Shown here: positions 27,357 through 35,483 of the stretch, one piece after another
Position numbering within the stretch: position 1 is the stretch's first letter
How the letters are laid out: each line of letters starts with the position of its first letter
From: Actinomycetospora sp. TBRC 11914
Lineage (GTDB): Bacteria > Actinomycetota > Actinomycetes > Mycobacteriales > Pseudonocardiaceae
DNA length: 42,940 nucleotides
Assembly: GCF_012933465.1 (NCBI RefSeq)
Contig: NZ_JABBND010000033.1
Location: 1 to 42,940 of the forward strand
Direction: 5' to 3'
Made by a program: the position numbers and the translations under genes
Notes under the pieces: generated by a model
Seen by the model: only the letters and a program-made list of their open reading frames with translations
Told to the model about the DNA's origin: nothing
Databases searched by the model: none

Positions 27357-28403
27357 ATGTACGAGAAGGATGGCGAGAAGTACTTCATCGTCGATTCCCA
27401 CATGCACTACTGGGACGCGTCGCCGGAGAACTGGGTCCAGGGCGCCGAGCAGTACGCCAAGGGCTGGATCGAGTGCTTCCACGCCTACCAGGGCCTGGGC
27501 CCGGCCGAGGCCATGCAGCCGATCGAGGAGTTCCAGCGGGTCTCCGAAGAGCAGCTGATGCGCGAGGAGTTCGAGGAGGGCTACGTCGACGTCGCGATCT
27601 TCCAGTCGACGTACCTGCGCGAGTGGTACAAGAACGGCTTCAACACCACCGAGCGCAACGGCTCGCTGTTCGAGAAGTACCCGGAGAAGTTCCGGGTGAA
27701 CACCCGCTTCGACCCGCGCGACGGCGACGCCGGCATGCGCGAGTTCGAGGCCAACGTCGAGCGCTTCAAGCCCAAGGGCGCGAAGCTCTACACCGCGGAG
27801 TGGAACGGCGACTCCCGCGGCTACAAGCTCACCGACCCGGAGTGCTACCGCTTCCTCGAGCGCGCCCAGGAACTGGGCATCAAGAACATCCACGTGCACA
27901 AGGGCCCGACGATCTGGCCGCTGGACAAGGACGCGTTCGACGTGGCCGACGTCGACCACGCCGCCACCGACTTCCAGGGCCTGAACTTCATCGTCGAGCA
28001 CGTGGGCCTGCCGCGCATCGAGGACTTCTGCTTCATGGCGACGCAGGAGCCCAACGTCTACGCCGGCCTCTCGGTGGTCATCGGCGGCCTCATGCACGCC
28101 CGCCCGAAGTTCTTCGCCAAGGTCATGGGCGAGCTGCTGTTCTGGGTCGGCGAGGACAAGATGACCTTCGGCTCGGACTACAACATCTGGACGCCGAAGT
28201 GGCAGATCGAGGGCTTCGTGGACTGGGACTACCCGTCCGACGAGTTCTCGGACTACCCGCGCCTGGGCACCGAGGGCAAGAAGAAGATCCTCGGGCTCAA
28301 CGCCGCCAAGCTCTACGACATCGAGGTGCCGAAGGAGCTCCAGCTCCCCGCCGAGGGCGAGGGCGCCCAGCTCGTGGAGGACCGCGAGGTGGCCCAGGCA
28401 TGA
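27357..28403 (+). CDS. Amidohydrolase-family protein of prm clusters
   Basis: 348 residues, amidohydrolase-2 (TIM barrel) type. Metal-site motifs: VDSHMHYWD (H15, H17), HVHKG (H181), VEHVGLPR (H215) and FGSDYN (D274). Relatives occur beside actinobacterial monooxygenase genes of the Prm/Mim type, but their reaction is unproven; the superfamily includes decarboxylases and lactone hydrolases. ATG at 27357 with GCGGAGG upstream. Its stop overlaps the DUF59 gene start (ATGA), so they are translated together. It could also help build the monooxygenase rather than act on a pathway intermediate. Confidence 0.85.
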   Translation: MYEKDGEKYFIVDSHMHYWDASPENWVQGAEQYAKGWIECFHAYQGLGPAEAMQPIEEFQRVSEEQLMREEFEEGYVDVAIFQSTYLREWYKNGFNTTERNGSLFEKYPEKFRVNTRFDPRDGDAGMREFEANVERFKPKGAKLYTAEWNGDSRGYKLTDPECYRFLERAQELGIKNIHVHKGPTIWPLDKDAFDVADVDHAATDFQGLNFIVEHVGLPRIEDFCFMATQEPNVYAGLSVVIGGLMHARPKFFAKVMGELLFWVGEDKMTFGSDYNIWTPKWQIEGFVDWDYPSDEFSDYPRLGTEGKKKILGLNAAKLYDIEVPKELQLPAEGEGAQLVEDREVAQA

Positions 28404-29125
28404 GCATCTCCTTCCTCACCCGCCCGACCGACAGCGACGACGCCGCCGTCGTCGGGCGGGTGTGGGAGGCGCTGCGCACGGTGCGTGACCCCGAGCTGGA
28501 CAACGACGTCGTCTCGCTCGACTTCGTCGCCTCGCTCGAGGTCGACGAGAACCGGGTCGCGCACGTGCGGCTGCGCCTGCCCACCTACTTCTGCGCACCG
28601 AACTTCGCGTTCCTCATGGTCGCCGACGCGTGGGACGCGGCCTCGACGGTCGAGGGGCTCGCCGACGTCGACGTGGAGCTCATCGACCACTTCGCCGCCG
28701 ACGCCATCAACCGGGGGGTCGCGGCCCGGGCCGGGTTCGTCCACTCGATGGCGGGCACCGAGGTCGGGGAGGCCGTCGAGGAGCTCGACACGCTGCGTCG
28801 GCAGTTCACCGAGCGGGCCCTCATGGCCGGCACCGACCTCGTCGTCCGGCCGATGGTGAAGGCCGGGCGGACCCCGGAGGAGCTGGCCGCGATGACCCTC
28901 GGCGACGCGCCGGAGTCGGCCGACCTGGTCCGGCTGCGGGCCCGCCGCCGCGAGCTCGGCATCCCGTCGTCCGACGACGACCCGCTGGTCGTCGACCCGA
29001 GCGGGAAGAAGGTCGGCGTCGACGCGCTGCCGCTGCACCTGCGCAAGGCCCGGTCGTTCCAGGTCGGGGTCGACGCCAACACGAGCATCTGCCGCGGCCA
29101 GCTCGCGGTGCGGTACGGGCTGTAA
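28400..29125 (+). CDS. DUF59/MIP18-type (iron-sulfur assembly) protein
   Basis: 241 residues. The N-terminal domain (about 13-105) is DUF59: VWEALRTVRDPELDNDVVSLDFV with the DPEL signature (30-33) and PTYFCAPNFAFLM, whose C65 takes the place of the usual active Cys. The C-terminal part (about 105-241) is extra, helical and ends TSICRGQLAVRYGL. MIP18/SufT proteins help load iron-sulfur clusters, and PaaD relatives serve oxygenases. Here it could mature the reductase cluster or the diiron site. Start ATG overlaps the amidohydrolase stop by 4 bases. Confidence 0.82.
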   Translation: MSISFLTRPTDSDDAAVVGRVWEALRTVRDPELDNDVVSLDFVASLEVDENRVAHVRLRLPTYFCAPNFAFLMVADAWDAASTVEGLADVDVELIDHFAADAINRGVAARAGFVHSMAGTEVGEAVEELDTLRRQFTERALMAGTDLVVRPMVKAGRTPEELAAMTLGDAPESADLVRLRARRRELGIPSSDDDPLVVDPSGKKVGVDALPLHLRKARSFQVGVDANTSICRGQLAVRYGL

Positions 29126-29133
29126 GGGGACCC

Positions 29134-29745
29134 GTGTCTCCCGACGCGATCCGCCTCGATCGCGGCAGCCATCCCGACCCGTCGGCCGGCTCGTGCCTGA
29201 TGGAGTACGTCTCGGTGCTCGAGGGAGGGGACTTCGGTCCCCTCCCCCGGTGCACCCACCCGGCCGTGGCGGCGCTGGCCGCCGGGGTGAACGACCGCAC
29301 GTCCGACGCCGGCCGCCCGGCGCTCGCCGCCCGCGCGGGGCGGCTGCGCCGGGCGGGCAGCACCGACCCCGGGCTCACCTGGGCCCTGGTCGAGGTGTGC
29401 GCGGCCACCGTGCTCGCCCGCCGGCCGGGCGACGCGGCGGCCCGCCGGCGCTCCGCCCGGAGCCGGCGGGCCCGCGCCCGCCTCGGGTGGCTCCTCCCGT
29501 CCGGGGTACGCCGCCACCTCCCGCGCGCCCTGCTCGTCGCGGTCGGGCTCGCCGCGCTCGACGAGCTCGTCGCGGCGTTCCACGCGGTCCTCGCCGTCGC
29601 CGGCCCGGCGGACGGCCCGGAGCGCGACCGCGTGCTCGCGGCCCTGCTCGACGACGCGCTCGACGTCGTCGGCGCCGCGGACACCTCCCAGGAGCCCTCC
29701 CGGGCTCCTGCCACCCACGTCCTCAAGGAGGCGATGGCGGCATGA
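29134..29745 (+). CDS. Unknown protein of the prm operon (203 residues)
   Basis: Not recognised by function. The start has SCLMEYVSVLEGGDFGPLPRCTHPAVAALAAGVND, a pattern I associate with uncharacterised actinobacterial proteins, with two cysteines (SCLM, RCTH) and a His. The middle is Arg/Ala-rich (about 95-125), and a hydrophobic amphipathic helix follows (ALLVAVGLAALDELVAAF). No signal peptide. The GTG at 29134 has AAGGGGA at good spacing, 8 bases past the DUF59 stop; its own stop overlaps the next gene (ATGA). The tight packing implies a role in the same process. Confidence 0.7.
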   Translation: MSPDAIRLDRGSHPDPSAGSCLMEYVSVLEGGDFGPLPRCTHPAVAALAAGVNDRTSDAGRPALAARAGRLRRAGSTDPGLTWALVEVCAATVLARRPGDAAARRRSARSRRARARLGWLLPSGVRRHLPRALLVAVGLAALDELVAAFHAVLAVAGPADGPERDRVLAALLDDALDVVGAADTSQEPSRAPATHVLKEAMAA

Positions 29746-30407
29746 CCGGCCAGGCCACGGCGCCCAACACCGTGCGGCGGATCGGCTCGCCCGCCGCGGC
29801 GGCGCTCGCCGACCTCGCGGCGATCTTCGAGGACCTGCAGACGGTGCTGCTCTGTTGCGAGCGGCTCGTCGGCGAGGTCCGGCCCGGCGTCGGCAAGCAG
29901 GTCGACGAGGTGGTCGTCGAGTCCCTGTGGACCACCGCGCTCATCTCCTACTCGCGCTGCTTCGCCGGCGGCGAGCGGGGCATGGGCCTCACCGAGGACG
30001 ACATCGAGGGGCTCGAGCTCAAGGGTGAGAAGCTGGCGTGGCACCGGATGCTGCGCAAGCTCAAGAAGCACTTCGCCGACCCGGCGGCCAACCCGCGCGA
30101 GGAGTTCACCGTCGGGATCGCGGTCGCCGAGGGGAAGCCCACCGGGGTCGCGATCACCTCGACCCGCCAGGTGCCCGTCGACGAGCAGACCGTGCGCCAG
30201 ACCGGGGCGCTCGCCTTCGCGCTCACCCAGCTCGTCGACGCGCGGATCGCCGAGCACCAGTCCACGGTGCTCGCGGGGGCGATGTCGCTCTCGGCGGCCG
30301 AGCTCGAGACGCTCGACGAGATCGAGGTCACCGGGGACGGGCGCCCACCGCCCGGGCCCGGCGATGATGCGGGCCAGGCCGGCGACGAGGAGAAGGGACA
30401 GCAGTGA
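29742..30407 (+). CDS. Unknown protein of the prm operon (221 residues)
   Basis: Family not recognised. Residues about 15-165 look like a compact alpha/beta domain: AIFEDLQTVLLCCERLVGEV, a helix VESLWTTALISYSRCFAGGERGMGLTEDDI, then HRMLRKLKKHFADPAANPREEFTVGIAV followed by a strand and ITSTRQVPVDEQTVRQTGALAF. The last 35 residues are polar, glycine/proline-rich and probably disordered. Cytoplasmic. The start ATG overlaps the previous stop and its stop overlaps the next start, so it is translated as part of a block. Confidence 0.7.
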   Translation: MTGQATAPNTVRRIGSPAAAALADLAAIFEDLQTVLLCCERLVGEVRPGVGKQVDEVVVESLWTTALISYSRCFAGGERGMGLTEDDIEGLELKGEKLAWHRMLRKLKKHFADPAANPREEFTVGIAVAEGKPTGVAITSTRQVPVDEQTVRQTGALAFALTQLVDARIAEHQSTVLAGAMSLSAAELETLDEIEVTGDGRPPPGPGDDAGQAGDEEKGQQ

Positions 30408-30679
30408 GCGACCCGTCCGCCCACGGTGAACGTTTCAATCCCTGGTCGGTGGTGCACCTGGTGTTCGACCACCTCTCCGCGCAGGGACTGCACCCCGTGC
30501 TCGGGGAGTCGGGGGACCCGTCGGAGCCCGCGGCGGAGCTGCTGCGCTCCCTCGGGATCACCCCCGGCGACCCGTCGTGGGCCCGGGGCCAGGACGCCGA
30601 GAAGATCCAGGACCAGCTCGCCGAGATCCGGTCCTTGTTCACCCCGGCGGACCAGGGCCAGGATCCTGACGGTCGCTGA
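30404..30679 (+). CDS. Unknown small protein of the prm operon (91 residues)
   Basis: Begins with a GTG inside the upstream stop (GTGA). Sequence has a hydrophobic helix near residue 13 (PWSVVHLVFDHLSAQGL) and a charged helix near the end (EKIQDQLAEIRSLF). Not recognised; small acidic helical proteins of this size often act as adaptors, but that is conjecture. It is followed 25 bases on by the DUF151 gene. Confidence 0.65.
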   Translation: MSDPSAHGERFNPWSVVHLVFDHLSAQGLHPVLGESGDPSEPAAELLRSLGITPGDPSWARGQDAEKIQDQLAEIRSLFTPADQGQDPDGR

Positions 30680-30704
30680 GGCCGGCCGGTCGGGAGGAGG
30701 AGCC

Positions 30705-31229
30705 GTGCAGGAGGTGCACCTGGTGACGCTCGTCGTCCATGCGATGACGCGCGAGCCGCTCGCGGTGCTCGGCGACGACGAGGAGGACCGCTGCCTCGTC
30801 GTGTCGGTGCGGCCACCGCAGGCCGAGGTCATGGCCCACGGCCCCCACCCCTCGCGCGACGACGACTCCCGCCTCACCCAGGACCTCGTCGCCGACGTGG
30901 CGACCGCCCTGGGCTGCGGCATCGCCGGGGCGGAGATCACCGACCTGGTCGACGACCGCTTCCACGCCGTGCTCGTCCTCGCCGACGGCACCCGGGTCAC
31001 GGCCCGGCCCAGCGACGCCCTCGCCATCGCGGTGCGCGACGCGCTGCCGATCGGGGTGGCCGACGAGGTGATGGAGCGCGCCGGGCAGTCCTGGAAGGAG
31101 CTCCAGGGCGACGACCCCCACCCGCAGAGCAAGGAGGTCGACGAGATGCGCGACTTCCTCGACCAGGTCACGGCCGACGACTTCGGGCCGCCGGGCGACG
31201 GGTCCCCGGAGCCGGGACAGGATCACTGA
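30705..31229 (+). CDS. DUF151 (bifunctional nuclease domain) protein
   Basis: 174 residues; the DUF151 domain fills about 5-130. Family markers: EDRCLVVSVRP, TQDLVADVATALGCGIAGAEITDLVDDRFHAVLVLADGTRVTARPSDALAIAVR, ending near PIGVADEVM. Plant members were reported to have nuclease activity, bacterial roles are not settled. The C-terminal 40 residues are acidic. GTG at 30705 is chosen for its GGAGGAGGAG ribosome site. It belongs to the prm-downstream block and is 3 bases before the Nramp gene. Confidence 0.8.
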   Translation: MQEVHLVTLVVHAMTREPLAVLGDDEEDRCLVVSVRPPQAEVMAHGPHPSRDDDSRLTQDLVADVATALGCGIAGAEITDLVDDRFHAVLVLADGTRVTARPSDALAIAVRDALPIGVADEVMERAGQSWKELQGDDPHPQSKEVDEMRDFLDQVTADDFGPPGDGSPEPGQDH

Positions 31230-31232
31230 CCC

Positions 31233-32444
31233 GTGTTCCGACGACCCCCGGTGGTGCTCGCCGGCCCGGCCTTCGTGGCGTCCGTCGCCTACGTCGACCC
31301 CGGCAACGTGGCCACCAACAGCGTCGCCGGGGCGACGTCGGGCTATGCGCTCGCCTGGGTGGTGGTCGCCGCCGGGCTGATGGCGATGCCGGTCCAGTAC
31401 GTGGCGGCCAAGGTCGGCATCGTCACCGGCCGCAGCCTGCCGCGGGCCTGCCGGCAGGTGATGCCGAAGCCGGTCCGGGTGCTGATGTGGCTGCAGGCCG
31501 AGGTGGTCGCGATGGCCACCGACGTGGCCGAGTTCCTCGGCGCGGCGGTCGGGCTGAACCTGCTCTTCGGCCTGGGCCTGCTCCCGTCCGGCCTGATCAC
31601 CGCCGTCGTCGCGTTCGGCGTCCTCGCGCTGCAGCGGCGCGGTCACCGGCCGTTCGAGGTGGGGATCGTCGCGTTCCTGGCGTTCGTCGTCGCCGGCGTC
31701 GGGTTCCAGCTCGCCTCCGTGGGGATCGATCCCGGCGGGGTCGCGACGGGCCTCGTCCCCGGCTTCGACGACTCCGGCCAGCTCGTGCTCGCCGTCGGGA
31801 TCGTCGGGGCGACGGTCATGCCGCACGCCATCTACGCCCACTCCGCGCTGACCGCCGGCCGCTCCCGCGGGGTCGGGCGTCCCGGCCGCGCCCGGCTGCT
31901 CCGCTTCCAGCGCACCGAGGTCATCGGCGCGCTGACCATCGCGGGGCTGGTCAACCTCGCGATGCTGCTCGTGGCCGCCCGGGTGTTCGGCGCCGGCCCG
32001 GCCGGGGAGGGCGTCGACGGGCTCGAGGCCGCCCACGCCGGACTCGGCCAGCTGGCCGGCGGCGCCGTCGCGCTCGCCTTCGCCGCGACCCTGCTCGCCA
32101 GCGGGCTCTCCTCGGCCGCCGTCGGGACCTACTCCGGGCAGGTCGTCATGGAGGGCTTCGTCGACGTCCGGCTCTCCCCGACGCTGCGGCGCTCGATCAC
32201 GATGCTGCCGGCGCTCGCGATCCTGGCGATCGGGACGAGCCCCACGACAGCGCTCGTCGGCAGCCAGGTCGTCCTGTCCTTCGGCATCCCGTTCGCGCTG
32301 TACGCGCTGCTGCGCGTGGCCCGCGACGAGCAGGTGCTGGGCACCGAGGCGATCGGGCGGGGCATGAGCCTCGTGCTCGGGGCGATCAGCGCGGTCGTCA
32401 TCTGCCTCAACGTGGTCCTGCTGGTCGACACGATCACGGGCTGA
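31233..32444 (+). CDS. mntH: Nramp-family Mn2+/Fe2+ transporter
   Basis: 403 residues, about 11 transmembrane helices. The metal-binding motifs are clear: DPGN in the first broken helix (AYVDPGNVATN, residues 22-25) and MPH in the sixth (GATVMPHAIYAHSAL). The family carries divalent Mn/Fe with protons. Last gene of the run that begins with prm genes, 3 bases after the DUF151 stop, so metal uptake appears co-expressed with a diiron enzyme. GTG at 31233 lacks a strong ribosome site and probably relies on coupling. The stop is 128 bases before the AcoR-like gene. Confidence 0.9.
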   Translation: MFRRPPVVLAGPAFVASVAYVDPGNVATNSVAGATSGYALAWVVVAAGLMAMPVQYVAAKVGIVTGRSLPRACRQVMPKPVRVLMWLQAEVVAMATDVAEFLGAAVGLNLLFGLGLLPSGLITAVVAFGVLALQRRGHRPFEVGIVAFLAFVVAGVGFQLASVGIDPGGVATGLVPGFDDSGQLVLAVGIVGATVMPHAIYAHSALTAGRSRGVGRPGRARLLRFQRTEVIGALTIAGLVNLAMLLVAARVFGAGPAGEGVDGLEAAHAGLGQLAGGAVALAFAATLLASGLSSAAVGTYSGQVVMEGFVDVRLSPTLRRSITMLPALAILAIGTSPTTALVGSQVVLSFGIPFALYALLRVARDEQVLGTEAIGRGMSLVLGAISAVVICLNVVLLVDTITG

Positions 32445-32464
32445 CGCGCGGTCCTCACGGCGAG

Positions 32465-32481
32465 TGTCTCGGATCGAGACG
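32465..32481. promoter_or_regulatory. Inverted repeat, candidate shared operator (copy 2)
   Basis: TGTCTC-GGATC-GAGACG, 11 of 12 bases of the TGTCTC-N5-GAGACA pattern, 92 bases before the AcoR-like start. A TANNNT hexamer (TACCAT, 32514-32519) lies 32 bases downstream, which would put the repeat upstream of the core promoter. It could also be part of a terminator stem for the Nramp gene, because GGCG and GCCG flank the arms. Confidence 0.45.
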
Positions 32482-32513
32482 CCGAGGGCTCGCGCGGTGG
32501 CGCCGATCACGCC

Positions 32514-32519
32514 TACCAT
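32514..32519 (+). promoter_or_regulatory. Possible -10 of the AcoR/MimR-like gene
   Basis: TACCAT matches TANNNT; 53 bases separate it from the ATG at 32573, leaving a leader with a GGTGGCCC site. No clear -35. Confidence 0.3.
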
Positions 32520-32572
32520 CGCCCGTTGCGCATCCTTCGAGGGCGAGCGGGGCGCGGCAGGCGAGGTGGCCC

Positions 32573-34378
32573 ATGTTCGGACGGACCGGTCCCGGGGTCG
32601 ACCGTGCCCGCGAACGCTTCCTGGGTGACGGCACGGTCGACGAACGCGGTGTCGTCCGCCCCGAGATCGTCCAGTCGTGGGAGCGGTCCCGGCGGGCCGG
32701 GGTCGACGCCGACCACCTGGCGCTGCCCTACGACCCCGACCTCGACTTCGAGGGCAGCCTGGTCCACTGCGCCCGTCCGGTCCTGGACGACCTCACCGAG
32801 CGGCTGTCGGGGATGGCGGTCGCCGTCGTGCTCTCCGACGCCGACGGCAACGTCCTCGACCGGCGGGTCGGCGAGGGCGAGCTGCGCCGGCGCCTCGACG
32901 CGATCCAGCTCGCGCCGGGGTTCAGCTACGCCGAGGAGTTCGCGGGCACCAACGGCGTCGGCACCTCGCTCGAGGGGTCGGCCAGCGCCATGGTCATCGG
33001 CGCCGAGCACTTCACCGAGCGGCTGCGCTCCTTCGCGTGCGCCGGCGCGCCGGTCTACCGGCCGGGCGGCGCCCTCGCCGGCATCCTCGACGTGACCTGC
33101 CTGGCCGCCGAGGCCAACGACCTCATGCGCTTCCTCGCGCTGCAGACCGCGAAGGACATCGAGGAGGTGCTGCGCGAGCGGGGCAGCGCGGGCGCCCGCG
33201 CGGTGATGGCCGCCTTCCGCGCCGCGTGCGTGCGCGCGACCGGCCCGGTGCTCGCGCTCGCCGAGGACTTCGTCATCGCCAACCGGGCCGCCCACGAGGT
33301 CCTCGACGCCGCCGACCGCGACGTCGTCGCCCGCCACGCCGCCGAGCACCGCCGCGGCGACCCCGCCGAGGAGCGGGTGCTGCTCGGCGACGGCCCGGTC
33401 CGCCTGCTGTTCACCCCCGCTCCCGCGCAGCGGCCGGCCGGCGTGGTCGTCGAGGTCGTCCCGAGCGCGAGCACCCTGCGGCTCGCGGGGGGCACCGGCG
33501 CGACCGCGACGATGCCGCGCCCGGCCCCCGCCACGACCCCCGCGCCCGCCCGGCCCCTCGTCGGGGTCGCCGGGACCTCCCGCTCGTGGCGCACCACCAG
33601 CGCGGCCCTGCGCTCGGCGGCCGCCGCGCTGCGCAGCACCGTCGTGCTGGGCGAGACCGGCGTCGGCAAGGCGGCCGCCGTGCGGGCCGCGCACCGCGAG
33701 GTCCGCCCCGCCGCCCGCCACGTCGTCGTCGACGCCGAGGCCGAGGGCGCGGCCCAGGAGCTCGACGGGCTGCCCGCCGAGCTCGGGGCCGACGCGGCGA
33801 CCGTCGTCGTGCGCCGCGTCGAGGCGCTCGACGCGGCGGGGGCGGCCGCGCTGGGCCGGCTGCTCGACGCCGCGACCCCCACCATCTGGGTGGTCGCGCT
33901 GGTCACCGGGGAGGAGGTCGGCGAGGGCCGTCCGGTGCACGACGTCCTCGGCCGGTTCCACGGGTCGACCACGATCGAGCCGCTGCGCCGCCGCCCCGAG
34001 GACGTCGGCCCCGTGGTGGAGGCGCTGCTCGCGAAGCTCGCCCCCGGCCGGAAGGTCCGATGTACCCCCGAGGCCATGGCGCTGCTCGGGGGCGCGCGGT
34101 GGCCCGGCAACGTCGCCCAGGTCGAGGACGTGCTGCGGCGCGCGCTGGTCGCCCGGCCCGCCGGCGACCTCGAGGCCGGCGACCTGCCCGCCGAGGTGGC
34201 GGTCCACGGCACCCGCCGCCGGCTGACGCCGCTGGAGACCGCCGAGCGGGACCTCATCGTCGGCGCGCTGATCGAGGCCCGCGGCAACCGCGTCAAGGCC
34301 GCCGCCGCGCTCGGGATGGGCCGCGCGACGCTCTACCGCCGCCTGCGGGCCTTCGGCCTCACCGACGTGGGCCGCTGA
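32573..34378 (+). CDS. AcoR/MimR-like GAF-Fis transcriptional regulator with degenerate AAA+ domain
   Basis: 601 residues. GAF sensor about 75-190 (EEFAGTNGVGTSLE at 121-134 is typical of AcoR), a Pro/Ala linker near 310-330, an AAA+ remnant about 330-545 and a Fis-type helix-turn-helix at about 553-598 (GNRVKAAAALGMGRATLYRRLRAFG). Walker A persists (GETGVGK, 360-366) and so does WPGNVAQVEDVLR, but Walker B has lost its Asp-Glu (VVVRRVEAL) and the sigma-54 contact loop GAFTGA is missing. So it should not be a sigma-54 activator. MimR, the acetone-responsive activator of mycobacterial mimABCD, is of this family; the location beside the prm operon fits the same job. Confidence 0.88.
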   Translation: MFGRTGPGVDRARERFLGDGTVDERGVVRPEIVQSWERSRRAGVDADHLALPYDPDLDFEGSLVHCARPVLDDLTERLSGMAVAVVLSDADGNVLDRRVGEGELRRRLDAIQLAPGFSYAEEFAGTNGVGTSLEGSASAMVIGAEHFTERLRSFACAGAPVYRPGGALAGILDVTCLAAEANDLMRFLALQTAKDIEEVLRERGSAGARAVMAAFRAACVRATGPVLALAEDFVIANRAAHEVLDAADRDVVARHAAEHRRGDPAEERVLLGDGPVRLLFTPAPAQRPAGVVVEVVPSASTLRLAGGTGATATMPRPAPATTPAPARPLVGVAGTSRSWRTTSAALRSAAAALRSTVVLGETGVGKAAAVRAAHREVRPAARHVVVDAEAEGAAQELDGLPAELGADAATVVVRRVEALDAAGAAALGRLLDAATPTIWVVALVTGEEVGEGRPVHDVLGRFHGSTTIEPLRRRPEDVGPVVEALLAKLAPGRKVRCTPEAMALLGGARWPGNVAQVEDVLRRALVARPAGDLEAGDLPAEVAVHGTRRRLTPLETAERDLIVGALIEARGNRVKAAAALGMGRATLYRRLRAFGLTDVGR

Positions 34379-35321
34379 CGGTCCGCCCCACCCGCCGGCG
34401 ACGGTGCAGCGGTCGCGGCCGGTGGTCGGTCCCCTCGACCGGCGGCCCGACGGCCGTCCCCTCGGAGGGCCCGCACCCGTCGTCGTACTCCTCGACGCCG
34501 CCGGCGGTACCCGCGCCCCACTCGCGCCGGGCCGCCTCGGCGACGGCGACGACGGCGGCCACCAGCTCGTCGCGGTGGGAGGCGAGCCGGCGTACCGAGC
34601 AGGACAGGCCGATCGCGACGGTGGAGGTGCCCGAGGGCGCGGTCACCGGGGCGGCCACCGTGGCGAAGCCGGGGGCGAACTCGCCGTCGTCGAGGGCCCA
34701 GCCGCGCTCGGCGACCTCGTCGAGCTCGTGGGCGAAGCGGATCGGGCAGGTGATCGTGCTCGGGGTGAACGCGGCGAGCTCCTCGCCGCACACCGCCTCG
34801 CGGTAGATCGGCGACGCGGCGAGGAGCACCTTGGTCAGCCCCAGGGCGTGGGCGCGCTCGGGCGGGATGTGGGTGTCGAGGCCGGGGACCCGGGCGAGGC
34901 CCTGGTGGCCGCGCACGTCGGAGATGCTCGCGACCACCGTGCCGGTCCGGCGGACCAGGTAGGTGCGCTGGCGGGTGCGGCGGTAGAGCTCGGTGACGGC
35001 CTCGGCGAGCACCGCGCCGGGCGCCGGGTCGCCGGGGCTCAGCTCCGCGACGCTGCCGGTGCCCTCGGGTGGCGTGGTGGGCACCCAGGGGCCCCACGGC
35101 GGCGCCGCGGTGAGCCGGCAGCGCCCGGCGGCGTCGCGGCGCGCGTACCCGGCCTCGACCAGGGTGTTGACCATGTAGCGCGCCGTGGCCGAGCTCTTCC
35201 CGAGGTGCGCGCCGATCTCGGCAGGCGACAGACCCTCCGGATGGTCCCCGAGCAGCCGCAGCGCCCGGAGGACCATCGCCGCCGTCTTCAGCGACCGCGC
35301 GCCCGACGTGTCCTCGCTCAC
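34359..35321 (-). CDS. IclR-like transcriptional regulator, prm-cluster copy 2
   Basis: 320 residues. Winged helix at about 8-60 (RSLKTAAMVLRALRLLG, GKSSATARYMVNTLVEAGYARR), short Pro-rich linker, effector domain with HALGLTKVLLA and GEFAPGFATVAAPVTAPSG. Close paralogue of the regulator at 18797; the two recognition helices differ at few positions, so they may bind the same DNA. The GTG at 35321 fits a leaderless start (TACTGT 7 bases upstream). The last 45 residues are Arg/Pro-rich and overlap the end of the AcoR-like gene by 20 bases, tail to tail. A TGTCTC-N5-GGGACA repeat precedes it. Confidence 0.85.
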   Translation of the reverse strand: MSEDTSGARSLKTAAMVLRALRLLGDHPEGLSPAEIGAHLGKSSATARYMVNTLVEAGYARRDAAGRCRLTAAPPWGPWVPTTPPEGTGSVAELSPGDPAPGAVLAEAVTELYRRTRQRTYLVRRTGTVVASISDVRGHQGLARVPGLDTHIPPERAHALGLTKVLLAASPIYREAVCGEELAAFTPSTITCPIRFAHELDEVAERGWALDDGEFAPGFATVAAPVTAPSGTSTVAIGLSCSVRRLASHRDELVAAVVAVAEAARREWGAGTAGGVEEYDDGCGPSEGTAVGPPVEGTDHRPRPLHRRRRVGRTVSGPRR

Positions 35322-35328
35322 ACCGCAG

Positions 35329-35334
35329 ACAGTA
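35329..35334 (-). promoter_or_regulatory. -10 of a leaderless promoter for the second IclR-like gene
   Basis: TACTGT (minus strand) ends 7 bases before the GTG at 35321, consistent with transcription starting at the start codon. Confidence 0.5.
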
Positions 35335-35356
35335 GGAGTCTCCGCGTCCACGTGCC

Positions 35357-35373
35357 TGTCTCGATGTGGGACA
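35357..35373. promoter_or_regulatory. Inverted repeat, candidate shared operator (copy 3)
   Basis: TGTCTC-GATGT-GGGACA; the outer CCTGTC/GACAGG pairs extend it to 35355-35375. It falls at about -36 to -52 relative to the predicted leaderless start of the second IclR-like gene. It is not downstream of any gene end, so a terminator explanation does not apply to this copy. Confidence 0.55.
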
Positions 35374-35378
35374 GGTGG

Positions 35379-35399
35379 GGGTCGACCCGGGGTCGACCC
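35379..35399. repeat. Two tandem GGGTCGACCC palindromes
   Basis: Identical 10-bp palindromes at 35379-35388 and 35390-35399 repeat with an 11-base period, one helical turn, in the divergent gap between the IclR-like and PspC genes. Possible cooperative operator. Confidence 0.4.
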
Positions 35400-35483
35400 C
35401 GAGACGGGATCCGGGTGGGGCACCGAGGACGGGGCCGCGACGTTGGACGAGAGTCGGGGGTGACCGACGCGGCGCCCGCCGCG

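Noticed and set aside
29134..29151. Fourth TGTCTC operator at the start of the 203-residue gene
   Set aside because: GTGTCTC is present but the other half-site is absent at 5-base spacing, and the bases are coding.
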